From the NCBI GenBank assembly GCA_012103255.1, contig WLXD01000003.1:391984-455983 (forward strand): a stretch of 64,000 nt of DNA, in the 5' to 3' direction. The notes beneath the pieces were generated by a model. That model had not been told where the DNA came from and made no database searches. It saw only the letters and a list, made by a program, of their open reading frames with translations. A program made the translations under genes and the position numbers. This document shows positions 35,585 to 45,400 of this stretch, piece after piece. This stretch comes from Acidobacteriota bacterium. GTDB lineage: Bacteria; Acidobacteriota; UBA890; WLXD01. Positions within the stretch are counted from its first letter, which is position 1; each line of letters starts with the position of its first letter.

Positions 35585-36340
35585 TCAGCCGAGCAGCCAG
35601 AGTCGTAGCGCAAACAGCACGATCGTCACCGAGACGAAGGCTCGGATCCAGACGTGTCCTTTGAGGACCGTCAGCCGCACACCCAGCTGGCCGCCGAGCA
35701 GATTGCCGAGACCCAATGCCAGGCCAGCCGTCCAGTGGATCGCTCCGCCACCGGCGAACACGGCGATCGTTACGAAGGCCCAGAGCAGCACGCAGGTCAC
35801 CTTCACGGCATTGCCGCGAACAAGATCGAGCCCAGCCATGGTGGTGCCTGCCAGCAACAGAAAGCCCACTCCCGCCTGGATGAACCCGCCATAGATGCCG
35901 ATCAGGAAGAAGATCCCCATGAGCAGAGGGCCGGGCTCCGTGAGCACCTCGGACTCCGGCGCGTCGCGCGGTACCGGCCGCAGCAGCGACCAGAGCGCCA
36001 TCCCGAGCATCAGCACCGCGAGCATCCGTCGGAAGGCAAAGTCGCTCACCTGCAGAGCCATCCAACTACCGATAGCAGCGCCTACGACGGCCGGCAGCGC
36101 AAGCCGGAGTGCGAGTCGCGTCTCGAGCACCTGATGGCGGCGGAATCCCCACACGGCGCCTACGTTCTGGAGCAGCAAGGCAACGCGATTGGTTCCGTTG
36201 GCCACCCCTGCGGGAATGCCCAGAAATATCATCAGCGGCAGCGTGAGGAACGAGCCCCCACCTGCCACCACGTTGAGCGTCCCGGCAATAGATCCGGCGA
36301 CGAAGAGCGCTACCAGACCCCAGCCGTCGAGCGCGATCAT
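35585..36340 (-). CDS. TauE/SafE family membrane permease
   Basis: 251 residues with about eight hydrophobic segments. Family marks are G-S-I-A-G-T-L-N-V-V-A-G-G-G-S-F-L-T-L-P at the N-terminus and the repeated-half G-G-F-I-Q-A-G-V-G-F-L-L-L-A. The family moves sulfite, sulfoacetate or other organic anions; the substrate is not clear. Its start overlaps the YjbQ stop by four bases, so they are coupled. Confidence 0.9.
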   Translation of the reverse strand: MIALDGWGLVALFVAGSIAGTLNVVAGGGSFLTLPLMIFLGIPAGVANGTNRVALLLQNVGAVWGFRRHQVLETRLALRLALPAVVGAAIGSWMALQVSDFAFRRMLAVLMLGMALWSLLRPVPRDAPESEVLTEPGPLLMGIFFLIGIYGGFIQAGVGFLLLAGTTMAGLDLVRGNAVKVTCVLLWAFVTIAVFAGGGAIHWTAGLALGLGNLLGGQLGVRLTVLKGHVWIRAFVSVTIVLFALRLWLLG

Positions 36341-36744
36341 GGGCCTACGTGAACGACGACTTCGCGCATCTTCGGGGCGTCACGGTGTTCCCAGAGGTAG
36401 ATGCCCTGCCACGTTCCGAGAACGAGTCGGCCTTCCATCACCGGGATGGAAAGTGAAACCGAGGTGAGCGCCGCTTTGATATGCGAGGGCATGTCATCGA
36501 GCCCTTCATGCACGTGAGTGAAGTGTGGATCGTCGCGTGGGACTAGGCGCTCCAGCCATCTCTCGAGGTCGTGCCGCGCCGACGGGTCAGCGTTCTCCTG
36601 GATCGTCAGGCTCGCCGAAGTGTGGCGCACAAAGACAGTGCAGACGCCTTCCAAAACCCCGGCCTGGCGCACCACCGCTCCGACCTTGTCGGTGATCTCG
36701 TGGAGCCCTGGACCTGGACTGGCTATCTGGAGAGGCTCGACCAT
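36337..36744 (-). CDS. YjbQ/UPF0047 family protein (secondary thiamine-phosphate synthase type)
   Basis: 135 residues, full length. Conserved blocks: V-F-V-R-H-T-S-A-S-L-T-I-Q-E-N-A-D, H-V-H-E-G-L-D-D-M-P-S-H-I-K-A, and G-T-W-Q-G-I-Y-L-W-E-H-R. Members show weak thiamine-phosphate synthase activity in vitro, but the true role is unsettled. Coupled to the TauE permease gene downstream. Confidence 0.92.
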   Translation of the reverse strand: MVEPLQIASPGPGLHEITDKVGAVVRQAGVLEGVCTVFVRHTSASLTIQENADPSARHDLERWLERLVPRDDPHFTHVHEGLDDMPSHIKAALTSVSLSIPVMEGRLVLGTWQGIYLWEHRDAPKMREVVVHVGP

Positions 36745-36781
36745 GCGGCGATTCTAGCGCCGGCGGACCGTTCGTGCGGCG

Positions 36782-37012
36782 CTACTCGACCCGAGGCGCG
36801 TCGCCCGGCAGCCCGTTCTCACGATTCATCTCGGCTGCCTTGTCACCGCAATGGGGACAGACGGCAACGGAATCGCGCTCGGTGAGCCACAGCTCATTGT
36901 TGGCGAACCACTCGTGCTCGCCGAAGCCGCGCTTGCAGATCGGACACGGTATCCAGAACCGTCCGCGAATCCACGCGTAGGCTCGATGTACTAGTCGGGG
37001 GCGATAAAACAT
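36782..37012 (-). CDS. Small zinc-ribbon protein
   Basis: 76 residues from the ATG at 37012; the frame is open to 37198 but the extra part lacks any zinc-ribbon likeness. Two Cys pairs, C-P-I-C and C-P-H-C, are about 28 residues apart and should bind one zinc. The N-terminus is basic and aromatic. Function unknown; it stands 37 bases upstream of yjbQ on the same strand and may share its transcript. Confidence 0.6.
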   Translation of the reverse strand: MFYRPRLVHRAYAWIRGRFWIPCPICKRGFGEHEWFANNELWLTERDSVAVCPHCGDKAAEMNRENGLPGDAPRVE

Positions 37013-37091
37013 AGTCACCGCGTGGGGAGGCGAAGGCCGGCAGGGCCCATCGTATACCCATGGGAGGCACGGCGGCCACGTTCCGTGGAAC

Positions 37092-37655
37092 CTATCGGTT
37101 CGCGCCCGGCTCCCAGAGGGGCTCTGACTCGCCCTTGCACTGGTTCTCATAGCGGGCCATGGCGAACAGCAGATCAGAAAGCCGGTTGAGATAGGCAACA
37201 GCCACGCCGGTATCGGCCTCGCGCGCCAGCGTCACTGCGTGACGCTCCGCGCGCCGACATACCGTGCGTGCTACCTGCAAGGTCGCCGCACCCGGGGCGC
37301 CACCGGGGAGTATGAAGTTCTCCAGCGGGCCGGTCGCACTGTTGAGCTCGTCAATGAGCGGTTCGAGGTGCGTCACGCTGGCGTCGTCGAGGCGCGGCAC
37401 CTCGAAACCGGGATCGGACTCGCGCGGCGTTGCCAGATCGCCGCCGAGGTCGAAGAGTTCGTTCTGGATGCGCTGCACGGCACCCGCAACCCTGGCGTCG
37501 AGATCGTGGGTCAGCGCGACCCCGAGAACGCTGTTGAGTTCGTCTACCGCACCGTAGGCCACGACCCGCGGGGAGTCCTTCGCCACCCGAGTACCATCGG
37601 CCAGCCGGGTCTCGCCATCATCGCCATCGCGCGTGTAAAGACGTGTGAGTCGCAT
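37092..37655 (-). CDS. PduO-type cob(I)alamin adenosyltransferase
   Basis: 187 residues. The ATP-binding N-terminus Y-T-R-D-G-D-D-G-E-T, the V-A-Y-G-A-V-D-E-L-N-S motif, F-I-L-P-G-G and the C-terminal R-T-V-C-R-R-A-E-R and L-N-R-L-S-D-L-L-F block identify the family. It makes adenosylcobalamin from cob(I)alamin and ATP in the cytoplasm. No cobalamin-dependent enzyme is seen in the window. First of a probable series PduO - zinc ribbon - YjbQ - TauE. Confidence 0.93.
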   Translation of the reverse strand: MRLTRLYTRDGDDGETRLADGTRVAKDSPRVVAYGAVDELNSVLGVALTHDLDARVAGAVQRIQNELFDLGGDLATPRESDPGFEVPRLDDASVTHLEPLIDELNSATGPLENFILPGGAPGAATLQVARTVCRRAERHAVTLAREADTGVAVAYLNRLSDLLFAMARYENQCKGESEPLWEPGANR

Positions 37656-37703
37656 GGCCCGATTCTAGTGGACGTCGTCGCCCAGGACCCGCGCGCCCAA
37701 GAT

Positions 37704-39102
37704 CTAGGGAACCATCACCCGCGCCAGAATCCACGCCGTCATCAGCTCGAGAGCCTCGGGTGCAAACGTCTCCTCGATCGTGCCGTACTCGGCGACCGCG
37801 CCTGTGGTGGCGGTCTGGAAGAGATGGTTGAGTCGATCCAACCGACGCACCGTCACATCGTCGTTGCCGCCGCGCGCGAGCGCTGCTTCGATCGGTACGA
37901 GGTTCTGTTCAGCGTCGACCTGAAGATCGAGCGTGCCGTTCAGTGCCAGCACAGGCGCTGCGACCTGCTCGAGGAACGTCGCCGGATCGGTGTTCAGGAA
38001 GTATTGGAACCACGGGCTGGTCGCTTGCCGCTTCGCTGGCCCCCAGGCGCTCTCCCAAGCCTGATCGCGCGCCGCACCGGTGACGCCCTGCAACTGGTGC
38101 TCGAGCAGTGCGGTCAGGAGTGCGTCGATGATCTCCTCGTCGGCCCCCTCGGCCATCGCGTCCCAGAGAGGCTGCTGGCGAGAGATCTGCGCCTCGATGT
38201 AGGCTTCGGACGCGCCCGCGGCGCGCAGCAGTAGGTCGTTTTGCAGAGCGAGCACCTCGCGACCATCGACTCCGGTTCCCGCGAGCAACACGAGGAAGGC
38301 CAGCCGCGGGTCGTCAGAGGCGACGATCGGAGCGATAAGACCGCCCTCGCTGTGACCGATCAGACCAATCTGGTCCGGATCGATGTCCGACTGCTCGCGC
38401 AGAAACGCCACTCCTGCGGCTACATCGCCCGCGAAGTCAGCACTCGTGATGTCCGCTCGCGCGCCATCGGAACCACCGATGCCGCGATCATCGACCCGGA
38501 GCACCGCGATCCCTTGCCGGGAGAGATGGTCCGCAATCACCCAGAACGGCTTGTGGTTGAAGAGAGTCTCGTCCCGATCCTGGCTACCCGATCCAGTGAT
38601 CAGGATGGCGGCGGGGTGCCGCCCGTCGCCAGGCGGCACCGTCAATGTTCCCGCGAGAGTGTTGTTGTCGATCGGGTTCGTGTAGGTCACGTCGCGGGCG
38701 GAATACGGGAAGGGTGGCTGCGGCGTCTGAGGACGTGCCGGGCCCGTGTCCTCGCCTTCGCCGAGCAGTTCCATTGCGAGGGGTATCTCGACGCCCTGCG
38801 CCAGCGTCCCCGTCGCGGTCGGCGGCGAACACGGCGCCCGCCGCGGCGAGCGTGAATTCGATTCGACTGTCGGTGTAGACCACGTCCGCGACCGGGCCGT
38901 CGGTGAGGCCCTGCGCCGGAATCGACAGGGTCGCGGTCGGTTCTTCGCCGCTCAGTTCGAACGTCACGAAGAACTCGAGCTCACCAGTGCCGCCGGCTGC
39001 GGTCAGATCAACGGCGCCGCGCCAGCGTTCCGTCTCCTGCGCCTGGAGCGGGAATCCGACGAGCGCCACCGCCAAAGCCATCACAACTCGGATCCTCTTC
39101 AT
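37704..39102 (-). pseudogene. Secreted alpha/beta hydrolase split by a one-base frameshift
   Basis: The 5' part (39102 to about 38812) has a signal peptide ending L-Q-A-Q and the beta-rich N-terminal domain typical of this family, up to V-F-A-A-D-R-D-G. The rest (to 37704) continues in another frame: T-L-A-Q-G-V-E-I-P-L, R-P-Q-T-P-Q-P-P-F-P-Y, T-G-S-G-S-Q-D-R-D, nucleophile elbow G-H-S-E-G-G and a late D/H pair (D-L-Q-V-D, L-N-H-L-F). Removing one C from the C4 run at 38808-38811 joins them perfectly. About 465 residues when joined. Real lesion or homopolymer error. Confidence 0.82.
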
Positions 39103-39176
39103 AACTTCTCTCCGCTGGGGAATGCTGCTATTGCTTACCCCGGGTGTGCCGCCCGCCAGAAATTTCTTCGCCGCAA

Positions 39177-40238
39177 TCAGCCGACACGAGCAACCAGAGA
39201 CGCCTGGTCGGGCCGCGCGAGGGAGATCACGATCGGATCGTCCGCCTGACGCTCAAGGAAGTCATCTCGATTGTGGATTCCCTGCCATCCTTCGGCGATG
39301 AGCACCTGCGCTACCGCACCGCCGAGCGACTCGCCGGGACCCAGTGCCACGATGACGTCGGGCGCGTACTCGCGCAGCGCCACCCGCACGGTCGCCGCGA
39401 AGTCGAAGGTCTCTGTTACCTGGTGACCGAGGGTGTAGCTCAGCAGCGAGTCGGTCGACGTGGTGAGGGGTCGCCATTGCCTCCCCGTGCCATCAATCAG
39501 CGGCACCCGCGGCGCCTCCAGCGGCAGGCCCGCGAGCGCCTGGCGACCCGAGGTCGAAGCGTTGGACATCAGTTGCGAGTGGAAGGCCGAGTTACCCAGG
39601 AGTCGCAGCGGATACTCGGTCTTGCCGAGCTTCACCGTCGGCAGTGCCTCGGCCAGAGCGGCGATCGCCGCGTCATCGCCCCAAAGAACCCGCAGCCCAC
39701 CGAATCGGATCGAGTCGCCGGCGGCGTGCCCGTCCTCAACCACCTGGCGCAACGCGCGGTCGACCTGAACAGCACGGTCCGGAGACGGTCGCCAGTCATC
39801 GTCGACTACCGGATAGATCGACTGTCCGCCTACGACGCCATCTCGGGTCATGGCGCCCATGGTGCCGATCAGTTCGAAAGCGCCCTCGAGATCGAGCGCT
39901 CCGGCCGCCCAGAGCGCCGAGTACCAGCCCATGGAGTTGCCGCCCACCGCCACGACGTCTACCAGTTCAGGATCCAGTCGAAGGGCCTCGAAGGCAGTTA
40001 CCGCAAAGATCAGCGGTGCCGCGTTGTGGCCCTCGAGGAACGCTGATCGGAACTTCTCGGCGCCATCCATGCCGCGCACCGTGAGATCGCCGGCTGCTTC
40101 TCGGCGGGTGTCCACAGCCGCGACGGCCTGCGCCAACTCGGAAGCGCTGGGTGTGGCGTCCAACGCGCTCAGCGAGCCCAATTGTGCCTTGCCATAACTG
40201 GCCCGACCGGGGCAAAGCACCACAGCGCGGCGGCTCAT
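39177..40238 (-). CDS. FabD-like acyltransferase with altered acyl-binding site
   Basis: 353 residues. The malonyltransferase fold is recognisable: nucleophile elbow G-N-S102-M-G-W-Y-S-A-L, catalytic His220 in S-A-F-H-S-Q-L-M, and the C-terminal L-G-P-G-E-S-L. In an ungapped match to FabD around the active site, the Arg that binds the malonyl carboxylate (E. coli R117, 25 residues after the Ser) is Met127 here, and the N-terminal P-G-Q-G-S oxyanion motif reads P-G-R-A-S. It may therefore use a monocarboxylic acyl group. Start overlaps the E1 gene by four bases. Confidence 0.75.
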   Translation of the reverse strand: MSRRAVVLCPGRASYGKAQLGSLSALDATPSASELAQAVAAVDTRREAAGDLTVRGMDGAEKFRSAFLEGHNAAPLIFAVTAFEALRLDPELVDVVAVGGNSMGWYSALWAAGALDLEGAFELIGTMGAMTRDGVVGGQSIYPVVDDDWRPSPDRAVQVDRALRQVVEDGHAAGDSIRFGGLRVLWGDDAAIAALAEALPTVKLGKTEYPLRLLGNSAFHSQLMSNASTSGRQALAGLPLEAPRVPLIDGTGRQWRPLTTSTDSLLSYTLGHQVTETFDFAATVRVALREYAPDVIVALGPGESLGGAVAQVLIAEGWQGIHNRDDFLERQADDPIVISLARPDQASLVARVG

Positions 40239-42457
40239 GGCTGATCCCCCCGCAAGAGCGCGAGCGCATGCTCAACGATGCCCTCTTCCGAGGGAAGTAC
40301 CTGCTCCCAGGCTGGCCCAAGCGGAATGAACGTGTCCTCGCCGCAGTAGCGCGCCATGCGTGGGCTCGCCCCCGCGTCGACGATCGCCGTGATGATCGCC
40401 TCGGATACACCACCCGTACGTCGGCCCTCGTCAACAACCAGCACATTGCCGGTCGCTTCCGCCTCACGCACGAGCGTGCCCTCATCGAGCGGACTCAACC
40501 AACGCAGATCGACGACCCGCGCATCGACCCCGTGATCGCGGCGCAACGTGTCGGCCGCGCGCAACGATCGCCAGAGACCATTGGACCAACTCACCAGCGT
40601 CAGATCCGCGCCCCGGCCGTAAACTCGAGCGCCGCCCAACGGCACAGCGTTCCCCGGCGCTGGATAACTATCGCGCCACCCGTCGTCGCCATCGTCCACC
40701 AGGTCGCGCGTCATGTAGAGCGCGATCGGCTCGAGGAACAACGCGACCCGACCGTCGCGACGTGCGAGTGCCATGCAGGTTCGCAGCATGCCCACGGCGT
40801 CTTCGCCCCGCGAGGGCGCTGCGATCACTACGCCTGGGATATCCCGCAGCGCCGCGATGCTGTTGTCGTTGTGGAAATGGCCGCCGAATCCCTTCTGGTA
40901 TCCGAAGCTGGCGACCCGCACCACCATCGGGTTGCTGAATTGCCCGTTCGAGAAGAACTGCAGTGAAGAGGCCTCGCCACGGATCTGATCGAGGGCGTTG
41001 TGGATGTAGGCGAGGTACTGGATCTCCGGAATCGGCAGGAACCCGAGATGCGCGGCGCCGATAGCGACTCCGAGAATGCTCTGCTCGTCCAGGAGCGCAT
41101 TGAAGACGCGGCCGCCCCCGAACTTGCGCCAAAGCCCGGCGGTTACACCGTAGACGCCGCCACGTTTCGCCACATCCTCCCCAAAGGCGAGTGCCTCCGG
41201 ATACTGCAGCAGGAGATCGTGCAGGCCCCAGGAAAGCAGCTTGGCCAGGTGTTCCGGGCCCTGGTTCTCCGGGAGCTTGGCTTCGTCTCCCCAGTGCGCC
41301 AGGCGATCCTCATCAGTCGCCGCAGAGAGAGCCGTGATGTTGACGGCGCGCGACTCGTAGGGCGCCAGCGGCTCGACAATGGTCTCCACCGAGGTGTGCA
41401 GCGGACGCGTCTCAACCTCCGCAGCCGCCGCGGACACTCGCTGCCCGATCTCCTCGTAGGTCGCGAGCAGCTCGGCTGAATCTGCCAGGCCTGTACGAAG
41501 CGCGATCTCGCAGGAGCGCAGCAACGGATCACGCGCCTCGGCGGCCCGGATCCGTTCCATTCCCATATAGGCCAGCTCCGGGTCCGTTCCCGCATGACCG
41601 AGCAGGCGCACGACCTTCAGGTGCAAGAACACGGGAGCCCGCCTTGCCCGGCAATACTCCACCGCCCTGCGAGCTTGCGCGTACGCATCGACCAGGTCTG
41701 TACCGTCGGCCTTGAAGTACGGCATCGACAGGTCGCGGGCCCAGGTCTCTTCGACCCATCCGGCCGGTGTGTTCACGGAGATCCCGAGGCCGTTGTCCTC
41801 GCACACCCACACGACCGGCATCGGCAGGTGCTGGTAGGCAGCCCACCGTGAGGCGTTGAGCGCTCCGAGCGCTGTGGAATGATTTAGCGACGCGTCGCCG
41901 AACGAGCACACCACCACCGCGTCCGACGACACCTCCGGATCGTGGCCGAGGTAGCGAGCGCGATCGATGGCAAATGCCGCCCCCATCGCCTTGGGAAGCT
42001 GTGATGCGATCGTCGATGTCTGCGGCGGAATCCACATGTCGCGGGAACCGAACACCTTGTGACGACCACCCGAAATAGGGTCGTCCATGGCGGCGCACAG
42101 CGAGAGCAGTACGTCGAAAATCGGGGTCTGGGCCTCCACCTGTTTGGCCCGCTGCGCGAAGAAGGCACCGGAGCGGTAGTGCAGGAACGCTGGATCGTCC
42201 GGCCGCAACGCCGCGGCCACGGCCGCGTTGCCCTCGTGGCCCGCGCTGCCGATGGTGTAGTAGCCGGTGCCCCGCTCTTTCAGCCGGCGAGCCTCGAGAT
42301 CCAGATGCCGGGCCTGGAATTGCGACTCGACCAGGTCGAGAAACTCTGACCCGGAGATTGCGGACGACGGGCGCTCCGTCCCATCCGCGGCGCCGTCCCA
42401 CCCCTGCAGGAAGTCCCGCAGGTTGCGGTCGACGACCTCGGCGCGAGTTCGGCTCAT
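40235..42457 (-). CDS. Fused alpha-beta thiamine-dependent 2-oxoacid dehydrogenase E1
   Basis: 740 residues. The E1-alpha half (about 30-380) has R-S-G-A-F-F, the thiamine-diphosphate motif G-D-A-S-L-N-H ending in E-D-N-G-L-G-I-S, and H-L-K-V-V-R-L-L-G-H. The E1-beta half (about 400-735) has F-G-E-D-V-A-K-R-G-G-V-Y-G-V-T, L-D-E-Q-S-I-L-G-V-A-I-G-A, P-E-I-Q-Y and the C-terminal D-L-R-W-L-S-P-L-D. Such fusions resemble branched-chain E1. It should decarboxylate a 2-oxoacid, but no E2 or E3 gene is adjacent. It lies 11 bases after the RND pump and is coupled to the acyltransferase. Confidence 0.88.
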   Translation of the reverse strand: MSRTRAEVVDRNLRDFLQGWDGAADGTERPSSAISGSEFLDLVESQFQARHLDLEARRLKERGTGYYTIGSAGHEGNAAVAAALRPDDPAFLHYRSGAFFAQRAKQVEAQTPIFDVLLSLCAAMDDPISGGRHKVFGSRDMWIPPQTSTIASQLPKAMGAAFAIDRARYLGHDPEVSSDAVVVCSFGDASLNHSTALGALNASRWAAYQHLPMPVVWVCEDNGLGISVNTPAGWVEETWARDLSMPYFKADGTDLVDAYAQARRAVEYCRARRAPVFLHLKVVRLLGHAGTDPELAYMGMERIRAAEARDPLLRSCEIALRTGLADSAELLATYEEIGQRVSAAAAEVETRPLHTSVETIVEPLAPYESRAVNITALSAATDEDRLAHWGDEAKLPENQGPEHLAKLLSWGLHDLLLQYPEALAFGEDVAKRGGVYGVTAGLWRKFGGGRVFNALLDEQSILGVAIGAAHLGFLPIPEIQYLAYIHNALDQIRGEASSLQFFSNGQFSNPMVVRVASFGYQKGFGGHFHNDNSIAALRDIPGVVIAAPSRGEDAVGMLRTCMALARRDGRVALFLEPIALYMTRDLVDDGDDGWRDSYPAPGNAVPLGGARVYGRGADLTLVSWSNGLWRSLRAADTLRRDHGVDARVVDLRWLSPLDEGTLVREAEATGNVLVVDEGRRTGGVSEAIITAIVDAGASPRMARYCGEDTFIPLGPAWEQVLPSEEGIVEHALALLRGDQP

Positions 42458-42468
42458 GGGACGGACAT

Positions 42469-45400
42469 TCAGGCGCCGGCCGGCACCGGCGCGTCGTCAT
42501 GGTCGGGGTCGCGGCGGAAGAGGCGACGAGCCTCCATGGTGAGCGAGAACACCGCAGGAACCAGGAAGAGCGTGAAGAGAGTCGAGACGGCCAGTCCGCC
42601 GACGACGACGCTTCCTAAACCTCGATAGATCTCCGACCCCGCCCCGGTCACCAGCACCAGCGGAGCCATGCCCATCACCGACGTCATGCTGCTCATGAAG
42701 ATCGGTCGGATCCGGTCGGCCACGGCATCGCGCAACGCTTCGCGATACGGCAGATGTCGGTCACGCATGTAGTTCAGCGTCTGATGCACGATCAGAATCG
42801 CGTTGTTCACCACGATGCCGATCAGGATGACGAAACCCAGCATGGCCACGACGTCCAGGGCCTGGTACGCGACAAACGCGTTCACGAGCCCGAGCCCAAT
42901 GAACCCGCCCACCGCCGCAAACGGCACAGAAAACAGGATCACAAACGGGTACACGAAGGATTCGAAGAGTGCCGCCATGAGCAAGTAGGTCACCAGCAAA
43001 GCCAGAAGGAAGTTGCCCTGCAGAGACTGCCGCGCGGCGGTGAGTTTGTCCGCCGTGCCCGCCAGCTCGGCCTGATACGGAGCCGCCAGCGAACCGTCCG
43101 CCCGCATGGGGCCGAGGATCTGATCTTCGATGTGTCGCATCGCCGCTTCGAGCGGCTGAGTCTGCGGCGGCACCACCTGGATCGTGACCGTCCGCTCACG
43201 CTCCTTGTGATTCACCTGCGTGGGGCCCGTGGTCTCCGAGATCCGGCTCACATCACCGACACTCACCACGCGCCCATTCGGAGTGGCGATGTTGAGCCCC
43301 TCGATATCCTGGCTGCGGCTGGCGTAGGCCGAGGCGCCGCGCAGGATCAGGTCAATCGCCTTGCCTTCGTACTGGTACTCACTGACTTTCACGCCGTCGA
43401 CGAGAACGTTGAGCGCGAATCCAATGTCCTGAGCTGTGAGCCCGAGCTGCGCTGCGCGCTCGCGATCTGGCACGACGCGTACTTCCGGGTTCCCGAGGTC
43501 GAGGCTCGGTAGCGGCTGAGCCTGGGCTCCTGGCATTGTCGCGTTCACAGCGCCGAAAACCCGCCCACCGAGTTCGAGGAGACGCGGCAACTCGGGGCCA
43601 GTGAGATCGATATCGATCGCACGGCCGGCGTCGGAGCCGGACTGGAACATCGAGGGCTGCTGAACGATTCCAAATGCGCCCGGGATAGAGTTCAGCACGC
43701 CCTGTAGAACCGGTACGGCCTCGCCGGTTCGGTCGGCGTATTCCTGATGCCCGATCCCGCCCATGAAGGCGCCGCCGGCGAAAGAAACGAAGAAGAAGTG
43801 CTCGATCGGTGGCCCGGCCAGATCCGCCTCGCCCGGGTCCCCGGGCGCCGTGTTCCAGTAGGGGGCAAGACGCTGCTCGACGTGATCGGCGATGTTCACG
43901 AATTCGGCAGGGTTGTATCCTGGCGGCGGGATCACGAGACCGAACGCGAAGTTCTGGTTGCCGGTCGGCAGGTACTCGGTCTCGGGCATCAGCGCATAGG
44001 CGGCAACCACAGCGCCGATGGTGAGCACCAGCACGGCGACAATCTGAACCGTGATCGATCCCGACAATCGGTAGACCGCATCGGCTATGCCTCTGGTGAC
44101 GCGAGCGCCGGCACGTGCAAGGAGACCAGGCTCGGCATCCTCGTCCCGTTTCTTCGCCGTTTTCAGCACGCGCGCGGCCATGCTCGGGATCACAGTGATC
44201 GACACAACCAGCGAGATCATCACCGCGGAACACACAGCCACCGCGATGTCACGGAAGAGCTGACCTGCCTCGTCCTGAACGAAGAGCACCGGCAGGAAGA
44301 CGACCACGGTGGTCAGAACTGAGGCCAGGACCGCGCCCCACACCTCCACAGCGCCGTCGTAGGCCGCCTGCAGGCGCCGCTTCCCCATTTCCTGGTGCCG
44401 ATAGATATTCTCCAGCACCACGATCGAAGCATCCACGATCATGCCCACCGCGAACGCCATTCCGGCGAGCGACACAACGTTGATGTTCCGACCCAGCAGC
44501 CGCATCACCAGAAAGGTCGCAACAACGCTCACCGGGATCGCGAGGCCGATCACCAGCGTGCTCGAGGCACTCCGCAGGAACAGGAACAGCACGACGACGG
44601 CCAACAAGCCGCCGATCACGATGTTGCGCTGGACCAGGCTGATCGCTCGCTGGATGTAGTCCGACTCGGCAAAGGCGACGTTGAGCTCCATCCCCTTCTC
44701 GGCCAACTCGCCGTCGTTGAGCTGGTCGACCGCTTCGCGCAGATCGTCCATAACGGAAAGTACGTTCGAGCCTTGACGCCGCAAGATGGCGAACGCCATC
44801 GATGGTTGGCCCTGATTGCGCATCACCTGGGTGGCGTCGGCGAAGCCGAGATTTACTGTGGCGACGTCGCGGACGTAAACGGGAGCGTCGGATCGCCAGG
44901 CGAGCACGACGTCCTCGACCTGCTCAGGGTCCGTGTACTGGCCGACCGTGCGCACCACGTACGCGCGTTTGCCCTCATCGAAGTCGCCGGCGCTGACATC
45001 GCGGTTCTCCGCGTCCAGAGCGGCGGCCACCTGGCTCAGAGTGAGACCGCGCACCGCCAGCTTCTGTGGGTCCACGGTGACGTGTAGTTCGCGTCCTCGG
45101 CCGCCATAGATGTTCGCCACCGCGACACCGTCGACGCGCTCCAGCCTTGGCTTGATCACGTCCTCGGCGAACTGGCGCTCGAGGTCGATATCGATGTCAA
45201 CACCATCGCGGGCCACCAGCACCATCCAGGCAATCGCCGACTGCTCGAACGGATCCTTGCTCGTGATCACGGGGCGCAATGCGTTCTGCGGGTAGCGCTG
45301 CACCTGCTGGAGCGCGTTGTTGACCCGCATCAGTAGCGCTTCTTGATCGGATCCAACCCTGAAACGTAGTCGGATCATGCCGCTCGACTGGCGACTCTCG

